From an uncultured Streptococcus sp. (GTDB lineage Bacteria > Bacillota > Bacilli > Lactobacillales > Streptococcaceae), in NCBI RefSeq assembly GCF_905372115.1, contig NZ_CAJPNR010000008.1:1-64000 (forward strand): a stretch of 64,000 nt of DNA. The letters run 5' to 3'. Positions 32,120 through 40,583 of the stretch are shown piece after piece. The position numbers and the translations under genes were made by a program. Below the pieces are notes generated by a model. It saw only the letters and a list, made by a program, of their open reading frames with translations. It was not told the DNA's origin and made no database searches. Positions within the stretch are counted from its first letter, which is position 1. Each line of letters starts with the position of its first letter.

Positions 32120-32307
32120 TGGGACTTTTAAAAGACATCGGAGTACCTGGGGTAATCATTATTGTTCTGGGAGCCCTGCTCATTTTCGGACCAAAACGCC
32201 TGCCCGAACTAGGGCAATCTATCGGTAAAATGTTTTCAGAATTCAAAAAAGCAGTCAATCATGCTGGAGAAGAAGACAAGACCGAGAATAAAAATAAAAA
32301 AGAGTAA
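32119..32307 (+). CDS. tatA: Sec-independent protein translocase TatA
   Basis: A 62-residue protein with one N-terminal membrane helix, the FGPKRLPELGQSIGK amphipathic segment and a charged tail, the standard TatA layout. No tatB is present, as in other minimal Gram-positive TatAC systems. The start codon overlaps the tatC stop, so translation is probably coupled. It is the last gene before a terminator. Confidence 0.95.
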   Translation: MGLLKDIGVPGVIIIVLGALLIFGPKRLPELGQSIGKMFSEFKKAVNHAGEEDKTENKNKKE

Positions 32308-32310
32308 ACG

Positions 32311-32335
32311 AAAAGCACGGATATCTGTGCTTTTT
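32311..32335 (+). terminator. Terminator of the efe-tat operon
   Basis: AAAAGCAC/GTGCTTTT stem with an 8-base loop and a T-run, four bases after tatA. Confidence 0.85.
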
Positions 32336-32372
32336 CTGCTAGAATCAAGATGGATTTTGAAAAGGAGGATAA

Positions 32373-32954
32373 ATGAAAACATTAGAAGAACGGATTCTCA
32401 GAGATGGACAAGTGTTAGGTGAAAATATCTTGAAAGTTGACTCTTTTCTGACCCATCAGGTTGATTTTTCTCTGATGAAAGAGATTGGCCAGGTCTTTGC
32501 GGAGGCGGTAAAGGAGGCAGGAATTACAAAGGTAGTGACTATTGAGGCTTCTGGTATTGCTCCGGCTGTCTACGTGGCTGAAGCGCTGAATGTCCCAATG
32601 ATTTTCGCTAAGAAGGCCAAAAACATCACCATGACAGAAGGGATTTTGACGGCTGAAGTTTATTCTTTTACCAAGCAAGTGACTTCGACCGTTTCGATTG
32701 CTGGGAAGTTTCTCAACTCCGATGATAAGGTGCTGATTATTGACGATTTTTTAGCTAATGGCCAGGCAGCCAAGGGCTTAATTACAATTATTGAGCAAGC
32801 AGGAGCGCAAGTGGAAGCTGTCGGAATTGTCATCGAAAAATCGTTTCAGGATGGCCGTCAACTTTTGGAAACTGCTGGTTATCGTGTCCTTTCTTTGGCG
32901 CGAATCGCAGGATTTGAGAAGGGGCAGGTTGTCTTTACTGAGGCAGATATATGA
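32373..32954 (+). CDS. xpt: Xanthine phosphoribosyltransferase
   Basis: A 193-residue purine salvage enzyme that converts xanthine and PRPP to XMP. The PRPP loop VLIIDDFLANGQAAKG (about residues 119-135) and the N-terminal MKTLEERILRDGQVLGENIL are characteristic. It follows AAAGGAGG. In many relatives xpt is co-transcribed with a purine permease under a guanine riboswitch. Here no permease follows, and the 65 bases upstream are mostly a terminator, with no riboswitch. Confidence 0.95.
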   Translation: MKTLEERILRDGQVLGENILKVDSFLTHQVDFSLMKEIGQVFAEAVKEAGITKVVTIEASGIAPAVYVAEALNVPMIFAKKAKNITMTEGILTAEVYSFTKQVTSTVSIAGKFLNSDDKVLIIDDFLANGQAAKGLITIIEQAGAQVEAVGIVIEKSFQDGRQLLETAGYRVLSLARIAGFEKGQVVFTEADI

Positions 32955-32967
32955 TTTCCTTTTCCTT

Positions 32968-32996
32968 TTGACTATCTGTCTGGCTTATAGTATAGT
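32968..32996 (+). promoter_or_regulatory. Promoter of the MATE gene
   Basis: TTGACT (32968-32973), a 17-base spacer and TATAGT (32991-32996), about 75 bases before the start codon. Confidence 0.7.
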
Positions 32997-33069
32997 AAAG
33001 ATAGTTGATATTCTAAAAATCTAAGCTCATTGATTTTACTTGGGTAGAAAAAGTTTTTGAGGGATTTCT

Positions 33070-34413
33070 ATGCACCAAACTCATAATTTACAGCAGCGGA
33101 TGCGGCTCTTTATTTCTATTTTTTTGCCGATTTTAATCTACCAACTGGCCAATTTTTCAGCTTCATTTGTCGATACGACCATGACTGGCCAGTATGATAC
33201 TCTGCATCTGGCTGGTGTTTCCATGGCAACTAGTCTTTGGATTCCATTTTTCGATTTGCTGATAGGGATTGTGACGGCCTTGGTCCCCATAATTGGGCAT
33301 CATTTAGGACAGGGAAAAAAAGAAAAGATTGCTGCTGATTTTTATCAATTTATTTATCTTTCTTTGGGGTTATCGCTAATTTTATTTGCCTTGGTATTTG
33401 TGGGCGCTCCTCTGGTTTTGTCTCACCTTGGTCTAGAGCCTTTGGTAGAAGAAGTGGCTAAGAACTATCTTTGGTATCTGGCGCTTGGTATTATTCCTCT
33501 TTTGCTCTTTAGCACTATCCGTTCTCTGTTTGATGCTTTAGGGTTGACCAAGCTTTCCATGTATCTCATGCTCTTACTTTTGCCTTTGAATAGCTCTTTC
33601 AATTATGCCCTAATATACGGGGCGTTTGGATTTCCAGAAATGGGCGGAGCTGGAGCTGGACTTGGGACTTCTTTGGCTTATTGGGTTTTGCTCCTCATAT
33701 CCTTGTTGGTAGCAGTTAAACATCCCAAAATCCGATCCTATGAGCTATGGAAGATTCGACCGCTAGATAAAAAGGGCTTAATCGAAGGCATTCGACTTGG
33801 ACTGCCTATCGGCGGAACGTTTTTTGCTGAAGTCGTGATTTTCTCGGTTGTTGGACTGGTCATGGCTAAGTTTTCGTCACTAATCATTGCCAGCCATCAG
33901 GCGGCCATGAATTTTTCAAACTTAATGTATGCCTTTCCTATGAGTATTTCAACCTCAATGTCCATCATTGTTTCTTATGAAATTGGAGCCAATCGTCATG
34001 ATGATGTTAAGAAATTCTGTAAACTTGGGCGGCTGACGGCCTTGGGAATTGCTGGATTTACCTTTCTCTTTCTCTATATCTTACGTGACCGTGTGGCTGC
34101 TCTCTATGGTTCGGATACCGAGTTTATCCGTATGACATCTGTTTTTCTGACCTACAGCCTCTTTTTCCAGTTAGCAGATACTTTTGCGGCTCCTTTGCAG
34201 GGCATTCTTCGGGGATACAAGGATACTCAGGTGCCATTTTACTTAGGTTTGATTGCTTATTGGGGAATTTCGCTGCCTCTGGGGTTCTTCTTAGATCACT
34301 TTACTAGTTTAGGTCCTTATGGGTATTGGATTGGCCTCATTGCCAGCTTGGTGATGAGCGGCATACTCTTTCAGTGGCGGCTTAATCGTTTGACTAAAAA
34401 TATCATAACTTAA
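33070..34413 (+). CDS. MATE-family multidrug efflux transporter
   Basis: A 447-residue protein with twelve predicted helices in two homologous halves (two MatE domains). The opening FLPILIYQLANFSASFVDTTMTG is typical of the NorM branch, which exports drugs and dyes in exchange for Na+ or H+. A pneumococcal homologue, PdrM, is of this type. Transcribed alone, between its own promoter and a strong terminator. A second, dissimilar MATE lies at 44798-46147. Confidence 0.9.
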   Translation: MHQTHNLQQRMRLFISIFLPILIYQLANFSASFVDTTMTGQYDTLHLAGVSMATSLWIPFFDLLIGIVTALVPIIGHHLGQGKKEKIAADFYQFIYLSLGLSLILFALVFVGAPLVLSHLGLEPLVEEVAKNYLWYLALGIIPLLLFSTIRSLFDALGLTKLSMYLMLLLLPLNSSFNYALIYGAFGFPEMGGAGAGLGTSLAYWVLLLISLLVAVKHPKIRSYELWKIRPLDKKGLIEGIRLGLPIGGTFFAEVVIFSVVGLVMAKFSSLIIASHQAAMNFSNLMYAFPMSISTSMSIIVSYEIGANRHDDVKKFCKLGRLTALGIAGFTFLFLYILRDRVAALYGSDTEFIRMTSVFLTYSLFFQLADTFAAPLQGILRGYKDTQVPFYLGLIAYWGISLPLGFFLDHFTSLGPYGYWIGLIASLVMSGILFQWRLNRLTKNIIT

Positions 34414-34415
34414 AG

Positions 34416-34458
34416 AGCGCTGGCTTGTCCTTTTAGGATAAGTCAGTGTTATTTTTTT
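34416..34458 (+). terminator. Terminator of the MATE gene
   Basis: A 16-bp stem with three or four G-U pairs (34416-34431 with 34435-34450) and a T-run at 34452-34458. Confidence 0.85.
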
Positions 34459-34530
34459 CACAAAGTTTTATTAAAATTAGATTAAAACGGTAAAACGCTT
34501 ACATATTTTCTAGTATATTGATTGTGAAAA

Positions 34531-34539
34531 TGATATAAT
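34531..34539 (+). promoter_or_regulatory. Extended -10 promoter of the Clp ATPase gene
   Basis: TGATATAAT, about 100 bases before the ATG, with no good -35. A partial cre-like sequence (GTAAAACGCTTACA, two mismatches) lies 30 bases upstream. No CtsR box or CIRCE element is visible in the leader. Confidence 0.6.
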
Positions 34540-34640
34540 AGACATAAGATTATCGAGTTAAGTTTTTGTTTAAATAGGTTAAATTTTAAAATATTGTTTG
34601 CAGTTGTCTTTGGTTTTCAGTAGAAAAGCGAGGGAACTAT

Positions 34641-36884
34641 ATGACTGAACACTATACCCATCTTTTGCAAGAAGTACTAAATGCTGCAAAGGAATTAGCT
34701 ATTCAAAAACACAATTATCAAGTGGACATTCCGCATGTTTGGACAGTGCTGACCCAGCCTCAAGCTTTTGCCTTGGAATTCTATACCGGTTTGGACCTTG
34801 ATATTAATGAATTTATCAGAGTCATCAATCAGGAACTAGATAAAATTCCTGTGTTTTCGCATACGGATAAGAACCGATTTGGACGTCAGTATAGCCAGCG
34901 TCTCAAGAATCTTTTGGATGATGCGGAGGCTGAGAGGGCGGAACTGAGGGACGAGGTAGTAACAGTAGAACACCTGATTCTCTGTCTATTTCATCAGCAG
35001 CGAAATCCGATAACTGTCTTTTTGAAGCAGGCAGGGATTGATAAGGAGCTAGTTGCGAAAAAGTTGAATAAGGTTCGCCAAGGCAAACGAGCTGTCTCTT
35101 CCAGTCAGGAGAGTCGCTATCAAGCCCTGAGCAAATATGCAACTAACTTTAATCAGTGGTTGGCAGACCAGTCCGGTAGGAAGGTGATAGGCTGCAAAGA
35201 GGAAATCAATGATATTATCCGTGTCCTTTCCAGAAAAGACAAGAGCAATGCCATTCTCATAGGTTTTCCAGGTGTTGGGAAAACTAAAGTAATGGAGGGA
35301 TTTGTTGGCAGACTGATTGCTGATGATGTTCCGGAACATTTACTGGGCAAGGAAGTTTTTAAGTTAAATCTAGGCGGACTGATTGCCGGAACTAAATACA
35401 GAGGAGAGTTTGAAGAGCGCTTCAAGGCTGTTTTGGATGAGGTGCTGGCTGCTAAGGGGAAGATTATTCTTTATATTGAGGATATCCACCAAATCGTGAC
35501 AGCAGGTCGGACAGAGGGTTCTCTTGATGCAGGCAATCTTTTAAAGCCGCTCTTGGCTCAGGGACAGATTAATATCATCGGAACCACAACTTTTGCTGCT
35601 TATCGAGAAAGCTTCGAGCTAGATCAAGCTTTGGAGGGGCGCTTCCAGCGCATTCGCATTGAGGAGCCTGATCAAGATAAGGCATTGACAATTCTGCAAG
35701 GACTGCGAGAGAATTATCAGGACTTTCACGGAGTTAGGCTGACGGACGAAGCTCTGCAGGCAGCAATCAGTCTTTCAATTCGTTATCTGTCAGATCGTTA
35801 TTTGCCTGATAAGGCACTGGACTTGATTGATGAGGCTTGTGCTGTCAAGAAAATCCAGCTAGCTCAAGCGGAAACAGAACGACCAGACGTCAGTCGTGAA
35901 GATATAGCTAGTATCGTAGAACGTATAACGGGAATCAAAGTGCAGGGAATCATGGACAACGAGCGCGAACACCTGCTAAATCTAGACAAGCTCCTGCGCC
36001 AGAGAATTGTAGGACAAGACCAAGCTGTTCAAAAGGTTTCGGAGGCCATTTTACGCTCGAGAGCTGGAATTCAAAATCCAAAGCGTCCTATTGGTTCATT
36101 CATCTTTCTAGGGCCTACTGGAGTCGGGAAGACTGCTCTGGCAAAAGCCCTTGCTGAGCGGCTGTTTGGCAATGAGTTGGAAATGGTCCGACTGGATATG
36201 TCTGAATACATGGAAAAACATGCCGTGGCTCGTTTAGTTGGTCCGCCACCAGGCTACGTAGGATTTGAAGAGGGAGGACAGCTGACAGAAGCTGTTCGTA
36301 GAAGGCTTTATTCGATTGTCTTGCTGGATGAGATTGAGAAAGCCCATCCGGATGTATTTAACACCCTGCTGCAAGTATTGGACGAAGGACGCTTGACAGA
36401 CTCTAAAGGGCGTACTATCGACTTTAAAAATACTATTTTGATTATGACAAGCAATATTGGCTCCCAGCAGATTTTGGAAAGTCTCAAAAGTAAACAGGGA
36501 CTGACTGCTGAAACGCAGGAAGAAGTTCTGTCCCTGCTACAACATAGCTTTAGACCAGAGTTTTTAAATCGAATTGACGAGACGGTTATTTTCAACCCTC
36601 TGAGGGCGGAAGATATGATCAATATCGTAAAAATTGTGGTTCGGCAACTTCAGGAAAGGTTGGAACATCAGAAGATTCAGCTTCATCTGAGCGAAGAAGT
36701 TTACGCTTTCTTAGCCCAGAAAGGCTACCAGCCGGAGTTTGGTGCCCGTCCTATTCAAAGAAGCATTATGCGTTATCTAGAAACGCCTTTGGCTCGTTAT
36801 TTGGTCGAAAATAAGGAAACAGCTGAAATGACAGTTCAAGTCAGTTTGAAGGATAGGCATCTGGATTTTAATTATTTGGTATAA
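34641..36884 (+). CDS. Clp/Hsp100 AAA+ ATPase, atypical two-domain form
   Basis: A 747-residue Hsp100 protein with a Clp_N domain (1 to about 145) and two AAA+ modules. The first has Walker A GFPGVGKT (208-215) but Walker B reads YIEDIH (E280, D281), with the usual Asp-Glu order reversed. The second is canonical (GPTGVGKT 491-498, LLDEIEKAHPD with D563 E564). The pore loop GPPPGYVGFEEGG is present. It lacks the ClpB coiled-coil middle domain, the ClpE zinc finger and a visible LGF/IGF ClpP-docking tripeptide. It may act without ClpP, as an unfoldase or disaggregase. The specific substrate is unknown. Confidence 0.88.
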   Translation: MTEHYTHLLQEVLNAAKELAIQKHNYQVDIPHVWTVLTQPQAFALEFYTGLDLDINEFIRVINQELDKIPVFSHTDKNRFGRQYSQRLKNLLDDAEAERAELRDEVVTVEHLILCLFHQQRNPITVFLKQAGIDKELVAKKLNKVRQGKRAVSSSQESRYQALSKYATNFNQWLADQSGRKVIGCKEEINDIIRVLSRKDKSNAILIGFPGVGKTKVMEGFVGRLIADDVPEHLLGKEVFKLNLGGLIAGTKYRGEFEERFKAVLDEVLAAKGKIILYIEDIHQIVTAGRTEGSLDAGNLLKPLLAQGQINIIGTTTFAAYRESFELDQALEGRFQRIRIEEPDQDKALTILQGLRENYQDFHGVRLTDEALQAAISLSIRYLSDRYLPDKALDLIDEACAVKKIQLAQAETERPDVSREDIASIVERITGIKVQGIMDNEREHLLNLDKLLRQRIVGQDQAVQKVSEAILRSRAGIQNPKRPIGSFIFLGPTGVGKTALAKALAERLFGNELEMVRLDMSEYMEKHAVARLVGPPPGYVGFEEGGQLTEAVRRRLYSIVLLDEIEKAHPDVFNTLLQVLDEGRLTDSKGRTIDFKNTILIMTSNIGSQQILESLKSKQGLTAETQEEVLSLLQHSFRPEFLNRIDETVIFNPLRAEDMINIVKIVVRQLQERLEHQKIQLHLSEEVYAFLAQKGYQPEFGARPIQRSIMRYLETPLARYLVENKETAEMTVQVSLKDRHLDFNYLV

Positions 36885-36898
36885 GCTTCTTCCAAAAG

Positions 36899-37077
36899 GT
36901 AAGCGCTTGCTATGTGTAGACAAAGAAAATGAAGAAAGGGGGTTCATGGTTTCTGAGCAGACTCTATCCTGAGATTTTGAAATGAGTCTTAGGTATACGA
37001 AAAATAATGAGATACTTTTTGTATCTATAGCCGACAACAATCATTTTGATTGTTTGAGCACCCTTTGCATTTTATGA
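36899..37077 (+). other. Leader region of the acetoin/pyruvate dehydrogenase operon
   Basis: The 206-base gap before the E3 gene holds several elements. These are a weak cre-like AGCGCTT region at 36899-36912, an SD-led ORF of 8 codons (ATG 36946 after GAAAGGGGG), and a 31-codon ORF (36982-37077) without a good ribosome site. Two stem-loops follow: AGATAC/GTATCT (37010-37026) and AACAATCA/TGATTGTT (37036-37054). No convincing promoter was found. The structures suggest leader control, but nothing is proven by sequence alone. Confidence 0.4.
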
Positions 37078-37090
37078 AAGGAGGCCTGTT

Positions 37091-38431
37091 TTGTCTGTTT
37101 ATGATGTTTTGATTATCGGTGCTGGACCGGGCGGTTATGTGGCTGCTGAAGAAGCAGCTCGTTTGGGTAAGAAGGTGGCCGTGGTAGAAAAGAAGTCTAT
37201 CGGCGGAACCTGCCTGAATGTGGGATGTATACCGTCTAAGGCCTATCTCCAGCACGGTCATTGGTTGCTGACAATGGAGGAGGCTAGGCGTTATGGCATT
37301 GAGAGCAAGCTTGAAAGGATTGATTTTGAGAAATTGGTAGACCGAAAGAATCAGGTTATTGCCAGTTTGCAATCTGGAATTCATGCTAGCTTTAAGTCTT
37401 TAGGTATTGAATATATCCAAGGGCAGGCCAAGTTTGTCAAAGACCGAACTTTTTCCGTCAATGGTAAAGAAATCAGTGGCAAAGATGTGATTTTGGCTAC
37501 TGGCAGTTATCCTTTTGTGCCTCCTATCAAGGGATTGGAACAGGTTGACTATCTAACGACAGATACGTTTTTTGACTTGAGGGAGCTTCCTGAGAAGTTA
37601 GTCATTATCGGAGGTGGCGTTATCGCAATTGAGCTAGCTTTCGCTATGGCTCCTCTGGGTGTCGCTGTCACTGTTATTGAGGTTGCGCCGGAAATTCTTT
37701 TGACCGAAGAAGCTGAAGCGCGACATGTGATTCAAAAGAAACTAAAGAAAATGGGGGTGATGATTTATCAGGGAGCGCAGATAAAGGAAGTAACTTCTAA
37801 TTCTGTCTTACTTGAGAACGAGCAGGTTGCTTTCGACCATCTTTTGGTCGCTACTGGCCGCAAACCAAATCTAGAGCTAGCAAAGGATATGGGATTAGCC
37901 TTGACAGATCGGAATTTTGTCAAGGTAGATCAATACTACGAAACATCCAAAGAGCATGTTTATGCTATCGGTGATCTCTTGGAATCTTATATGCTGGCTC
38001 ACGTAGCTAGTGCAGAAGGAATAAAGGCTGTAAGAGCTATCTGCCGGAGAGCTGAAGAAGCAGTTGATCCGCTGGGTGTTCCCCGTTCACTCTACACCAA
38101 TCCTGAAGTAGCTTCTTTTGGTCTCAGCAAGGAAGAGGCTGAGCAGGCCGGCTATGATGTTCTGGTCGAGAAGCTGCCTTTCTCTTATAATGGGCGGGCT
38201 ATCGCAATAGGTGAGACGGAGGGCTATGTCAAGCTAATCTCAGAAAAGCAATACCATCTTCTGCTAGGTGCAGTCATCGTCGGTCCGAACGGTACAGATC
38301 TTCTGCAGAATTTGATTTTGCTGAGGCAGGCCGAAGCAACGCTGGATCAAGTTCTTGAAACAGTTTTTGCTCATCCGACTACATCAGAACTAATACAAGA
38401 AGTCGCTAAAAGACTCGTTCAGGACGATTAA
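37091..38431 (+). CDS. acoL: Dihydrolipoyl dehydrogenase (E3)
   Basis: A 446-residue flavoprotein that reoxidises lipoamide with NAD+. It shows the FAD motif IIGAGPGGYVAAEEAA, the redox disulfide GGTCLNVGC (Cys41, Cys46), the NAD motif IIGGGVIAIELA and the C-terminal HPT catalytic triad (VFAHPTTSE). Unlike some streptococcal E3 proteins, it has no N-terminal lipoyl domain. Translation starts at TTG 37091, six bases after AAAGGAGG. First gene of an E3-E1alpha-E1beta-E2 operon. Aco (acetoin) and Pdh functions cannot be told apart by sequence. Confidence 0.93.
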   Translation: MSVYDVLIIGAGPGGYVAAEEAARLGKKVAVVEKKSIGGTCLNVGCIPSKAYLQHGHWLLTMEEARRYGIESKLERIDFEKLVDRKNQVIASLQSGIHASFKSLGIEYIQGQAKFVKDRTFSVNGKEISGKDVILATGSYPFVPPIKGLEQVDYLTTDTFFDLRELPEKLVIIGGGVIAIELAFAMAPLGVAVTVIEVAPEILLTEEAEARHVIQKKLKKMGVMIYQGAQIKEVTSNSVLLENEQVAFDHLLVATGRKPNLELAKDMGLALTDRNFVKVDQYYETSKEHVYAIGDLLESYMLAHVASAEGIKAVRAICRRAEEAVDPLGVPRSLYTNPEVASFGLSKEEAEQAGYDVLVEKLPFSYNGRAIAIGETEGYVKLISEKQYHLLLGAVIVGPNGTDLLQNLILLRQAEATLDQVLETVFAHPTTSELIQEVAKRLVQDD

Positions 38432-38446
38432 TGAGGAGGTAAAAAT

Positions 38447-39520
38447 ATGTCAAATTATAAAGATTTACCACAACGATTGACCAAAACAAGAAGCCAAGGG
38501 GCTGTATCAGAGCTAGTCGATTTAAAAGTCCATGATGCTACCGAAGTTGAGGTGGAGCAGATTTCCAAAGAAAAAGCCAAAACCATGTATAAAACCATGT
38601 GGGATATCCGAAATTTTGAGGAAAATACACGGCGTTTCTTTGCTGCAGGACAGATTCCTGGCTTTGTTCACCTTTATGCTGGAGAGGAAGCGATCGCTAC
38701 GGGTGTCTGTGCCATTCTGACAGACCAGGACTATATTACCAGTACTCACCGAGGACACGGTCACTGTGTTGCTAAGGGCGGTGATTTAAAGGGAATGATG
38801 GCAGAAATTTTTGGCAAGGAGACTGGACTTGGAAAAGGAAAAGGCGGATCTATGCACATCGCCGATTTGGATAAGGGGATTCTCGGTGCCAATGGTATGG
38901 TTGGTGGAGGCTTTGGTCTAGCAACTGGTGCTGCTATGCGTAACAAGTACTTGAAAACAGACAGTGTAGCTGTCTGCTTCTTCGGTGATGGTGCAGCCAA
39001 TGAAGGAAATTTCCACGAATGTCTCAACATGGCAGCAATTTGGAAACTGCCGGTTATCTTTGTCAATGAAAACAACTTCTTTGCAGAATCGACACCGCAA
39101 TGGTATTCTTCAGCGTCTGGCACCATTGCTGAGAGAGCGGCTGCTTATAATATGCCCGGCGTTCGGGTTAATGGTAAGGATTTATTCGCTGTCTACCAAG
39201 TAGCCAAGGAAGCTGTAGAGCGGGCTCGTAGAGGTGAAGGACCTACCTTAATTGAAGCTGTAACATATCGCGATCATGGTCACTTTGAAGGGGATGAGCA
39301 GAAGTATAAGGCTTTGGAAGGTGAAGAAAAAGACTGGGCTGATGTGGATGCTCTGGACGTCTTCCGTGACTACGCTATCGAGCATGGCCTCTTGACTGAA
39401 GATGAACTTGATGCCATCTTAGAAGAGTCTCGAAAGGATGTGGAAGAAGCTATCAAATTTGCTCAAGACAGTCCTATTCCTCGTCCCGACTCTCTGCTGG
39501 AAGATGTATTTGCTGATTGA
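38447..39520 (+). CDS. acoA: Acetoin/pyruvate dehydrogenase E1 component, alpha subunit
   Basis: A 357-residue TPP-dependent E1 alpha subunit. The thiamine pyrophosphate motif runs from GDGAANEGNFHE to NENN (about residues 180-210). The phosphorylation-loop region YRDHGHFEGD is present. It forms an alpha2beta2 enzyme with the next gene and decarboxylates acetoin or pyruvate onto the E2 lipoyl group. The start follows GAGGAGGT, 15 bases after the E3 gene. Confidence 0.92.
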   Translation: MSNYKDLPQRLTKTRSQGAVSELVDLKVHDATEVEVEQISKEKAKTMYKTMWDIRNFEENTRRFFAAGQIPGFVHLYAGEEAIATGVCAILTDQDYITSTHRGHGHCVAKGGDLKGMMAEIFGKETGLGKGKGGSMHIADLDKGILGANGMVGGGFGLATGAAMRNKYLKTDSVAVCFFGDGAANEGNFHECLNMAAIWKLPVIFVNENNFFAESTPQWYSSASGTIAERAAAYNMPGVRVNGKDLFAVYQVAKEAVERARRGEGPTLIEAVTYRDHGHFEGDEQKYKALEGEEKDWADVDALDVFRDYAIEHGLLTEDELDAILEESRKDVEEAIKFAQDSPIPRPDSLLEDVFAD

Positions 39521-39538
39521 TAGAAGGAGGTTGATCAA

Positions 39539-40570
39539 ATGGCTAGACAACTGTTATTTATGAAAGCAATCAATGAAGCGCTGGATCAGGCAATGGCAAA
39601 AGATGACACCGTAATCCTTCTGGGAGAAGATATTGCTGGCGGTGTAACAATCAAGCACTTGGAAGAAGAAAACGAAGATGCTTGGGGCGGTGTAATGGGT
39701 GTGACCAAGGGACTCATGCCAAAATATGGCCGAGAGCGGGTGATTGATACTCCGATTTCAGAGCACGGATACGTGTCAGCTTCTGTTGGAATGGCTCTGA
39801 CTGGCTTGCGTCCAGTACCGGAGCTGATGTTCAATGACTTTATCGGTTTCTGCTTTGACGCCATTCTGGGGCAAGGCTCAAAAATGCGCTATATGTTTGG
39901 TGGCAAGGCCAAGGTTCCGATGACAATGCGGACCATGCATGGGGCAGGAGCTTCGGCTGCAGCTCAACACTCGGGTTCATATTACGGTATCTTTGGATCT
40001 ATTCCTGGTATAAAGGTAGTTGTTCCAGCAACTCCGTATGATGCTAAAGGGTTACTGCTGGCTTCCATTGAAGACGACAATATCGTGATTTATTCAGAAG
40101 ATAAGACTCTCTATGGTATCAAGGGAGAGGTACCAGAAGAATATTATACAGTTCCAATTGGGAAGGCTGCTGTCCGCCGTGAGGGAACTGATCTTACTAT
40201 CGTCACTATCGGTAAGATGCTCTATGTAGCTTATGAAGTAGCGGATCGCTTGGAAAAAGATGGTGTTTCAGTTGAAGTGATTGACTTGAGAACAGTAGCT
40301 CCTTGGGATGAGGAGACTGTCTTTGAATCAGTCAAGAAAACTGGACGGCTGATTATCGTTGATGAATCAAACCCTCACAATAACACAGCGACGGATATCG
40401 CAGCAGCAGTGACAGACAAATGCTTTGACTATCTGGACGGTCCAGTGAAATGCGTCTGTGCGCCAAATGTGCCGGTACCATTTGCGGTGAATTTGGAACA
40501 GCTCTATATCCCTAATGCTGATAAGGTTCTGACTGTTGCTGCAGAATTGATTGACGATCTGAAGAGATAG
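39539..40570 (+). CDS. acoB: Acetoin/pyruvate dehydrogenase E1 component, beta subunit
   Basis: A 343-residue E1 beta subunit with the transketolase pyrimidine-binding domain (LLGEDIAGGV, DTPISEHGYVSASVGMAL) and the transketolase C-terminal domain (VEVIDLRTVAPWDEETV). It starts 18 bases after E1alpha behind AAGGAGG. Sequence and order fit a complete 2-oxo acid dehydrogenase complex. Confidence 0.92.
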   Translation: MARQLLFMKAINEALDQAMAKDDTVILLGEDIAGGVTIKHLEEENEDAWGGVMGVTKGLMPKYGRERVIDTPISEHGYVSASVGMALTGLRPVPELMFNDFIGFCFDAILGQGSKMRYMFGGKAKVPMTMRTMHGAGASAAAQHSGSYYGIFGSIPGIKVVVPATPYDAKGLLLASIEDDNIVIYSEDKTLYGIKGEVPEEYYTVPIGKAAVRREGTDLTIVTIGKMLYVAYEVADRLEKDGVSVEVIDLRTVAPWDEETVFESVKKTGRLIIVDESNPHNNTATDIAAAVTDKCFDYLDGPVKCVCAPNVPVPFAVNLEQLYIPNADKVLTVAAELIDDLKR

Positions 40571-40583
40571 AAGGGAGGCAAGT

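Noticed and set aside
32308..32372. Purine riboswitch upstream of xpt
   Set aside because: Only 65 bases are available, mostly a terminator; no purine aptamer pairing could be found.
34490..34505. cre site upstream of the Clp ATPase gene
   Set aside because: GTAAAACGCTTACA misses both defining bases of the left half; noted but not called.
36899..36912. cre site in the dehydrogenase leader
   Set aside because: The AGCGCTT core is palindromic but three consensus positions are wrong on either strand.
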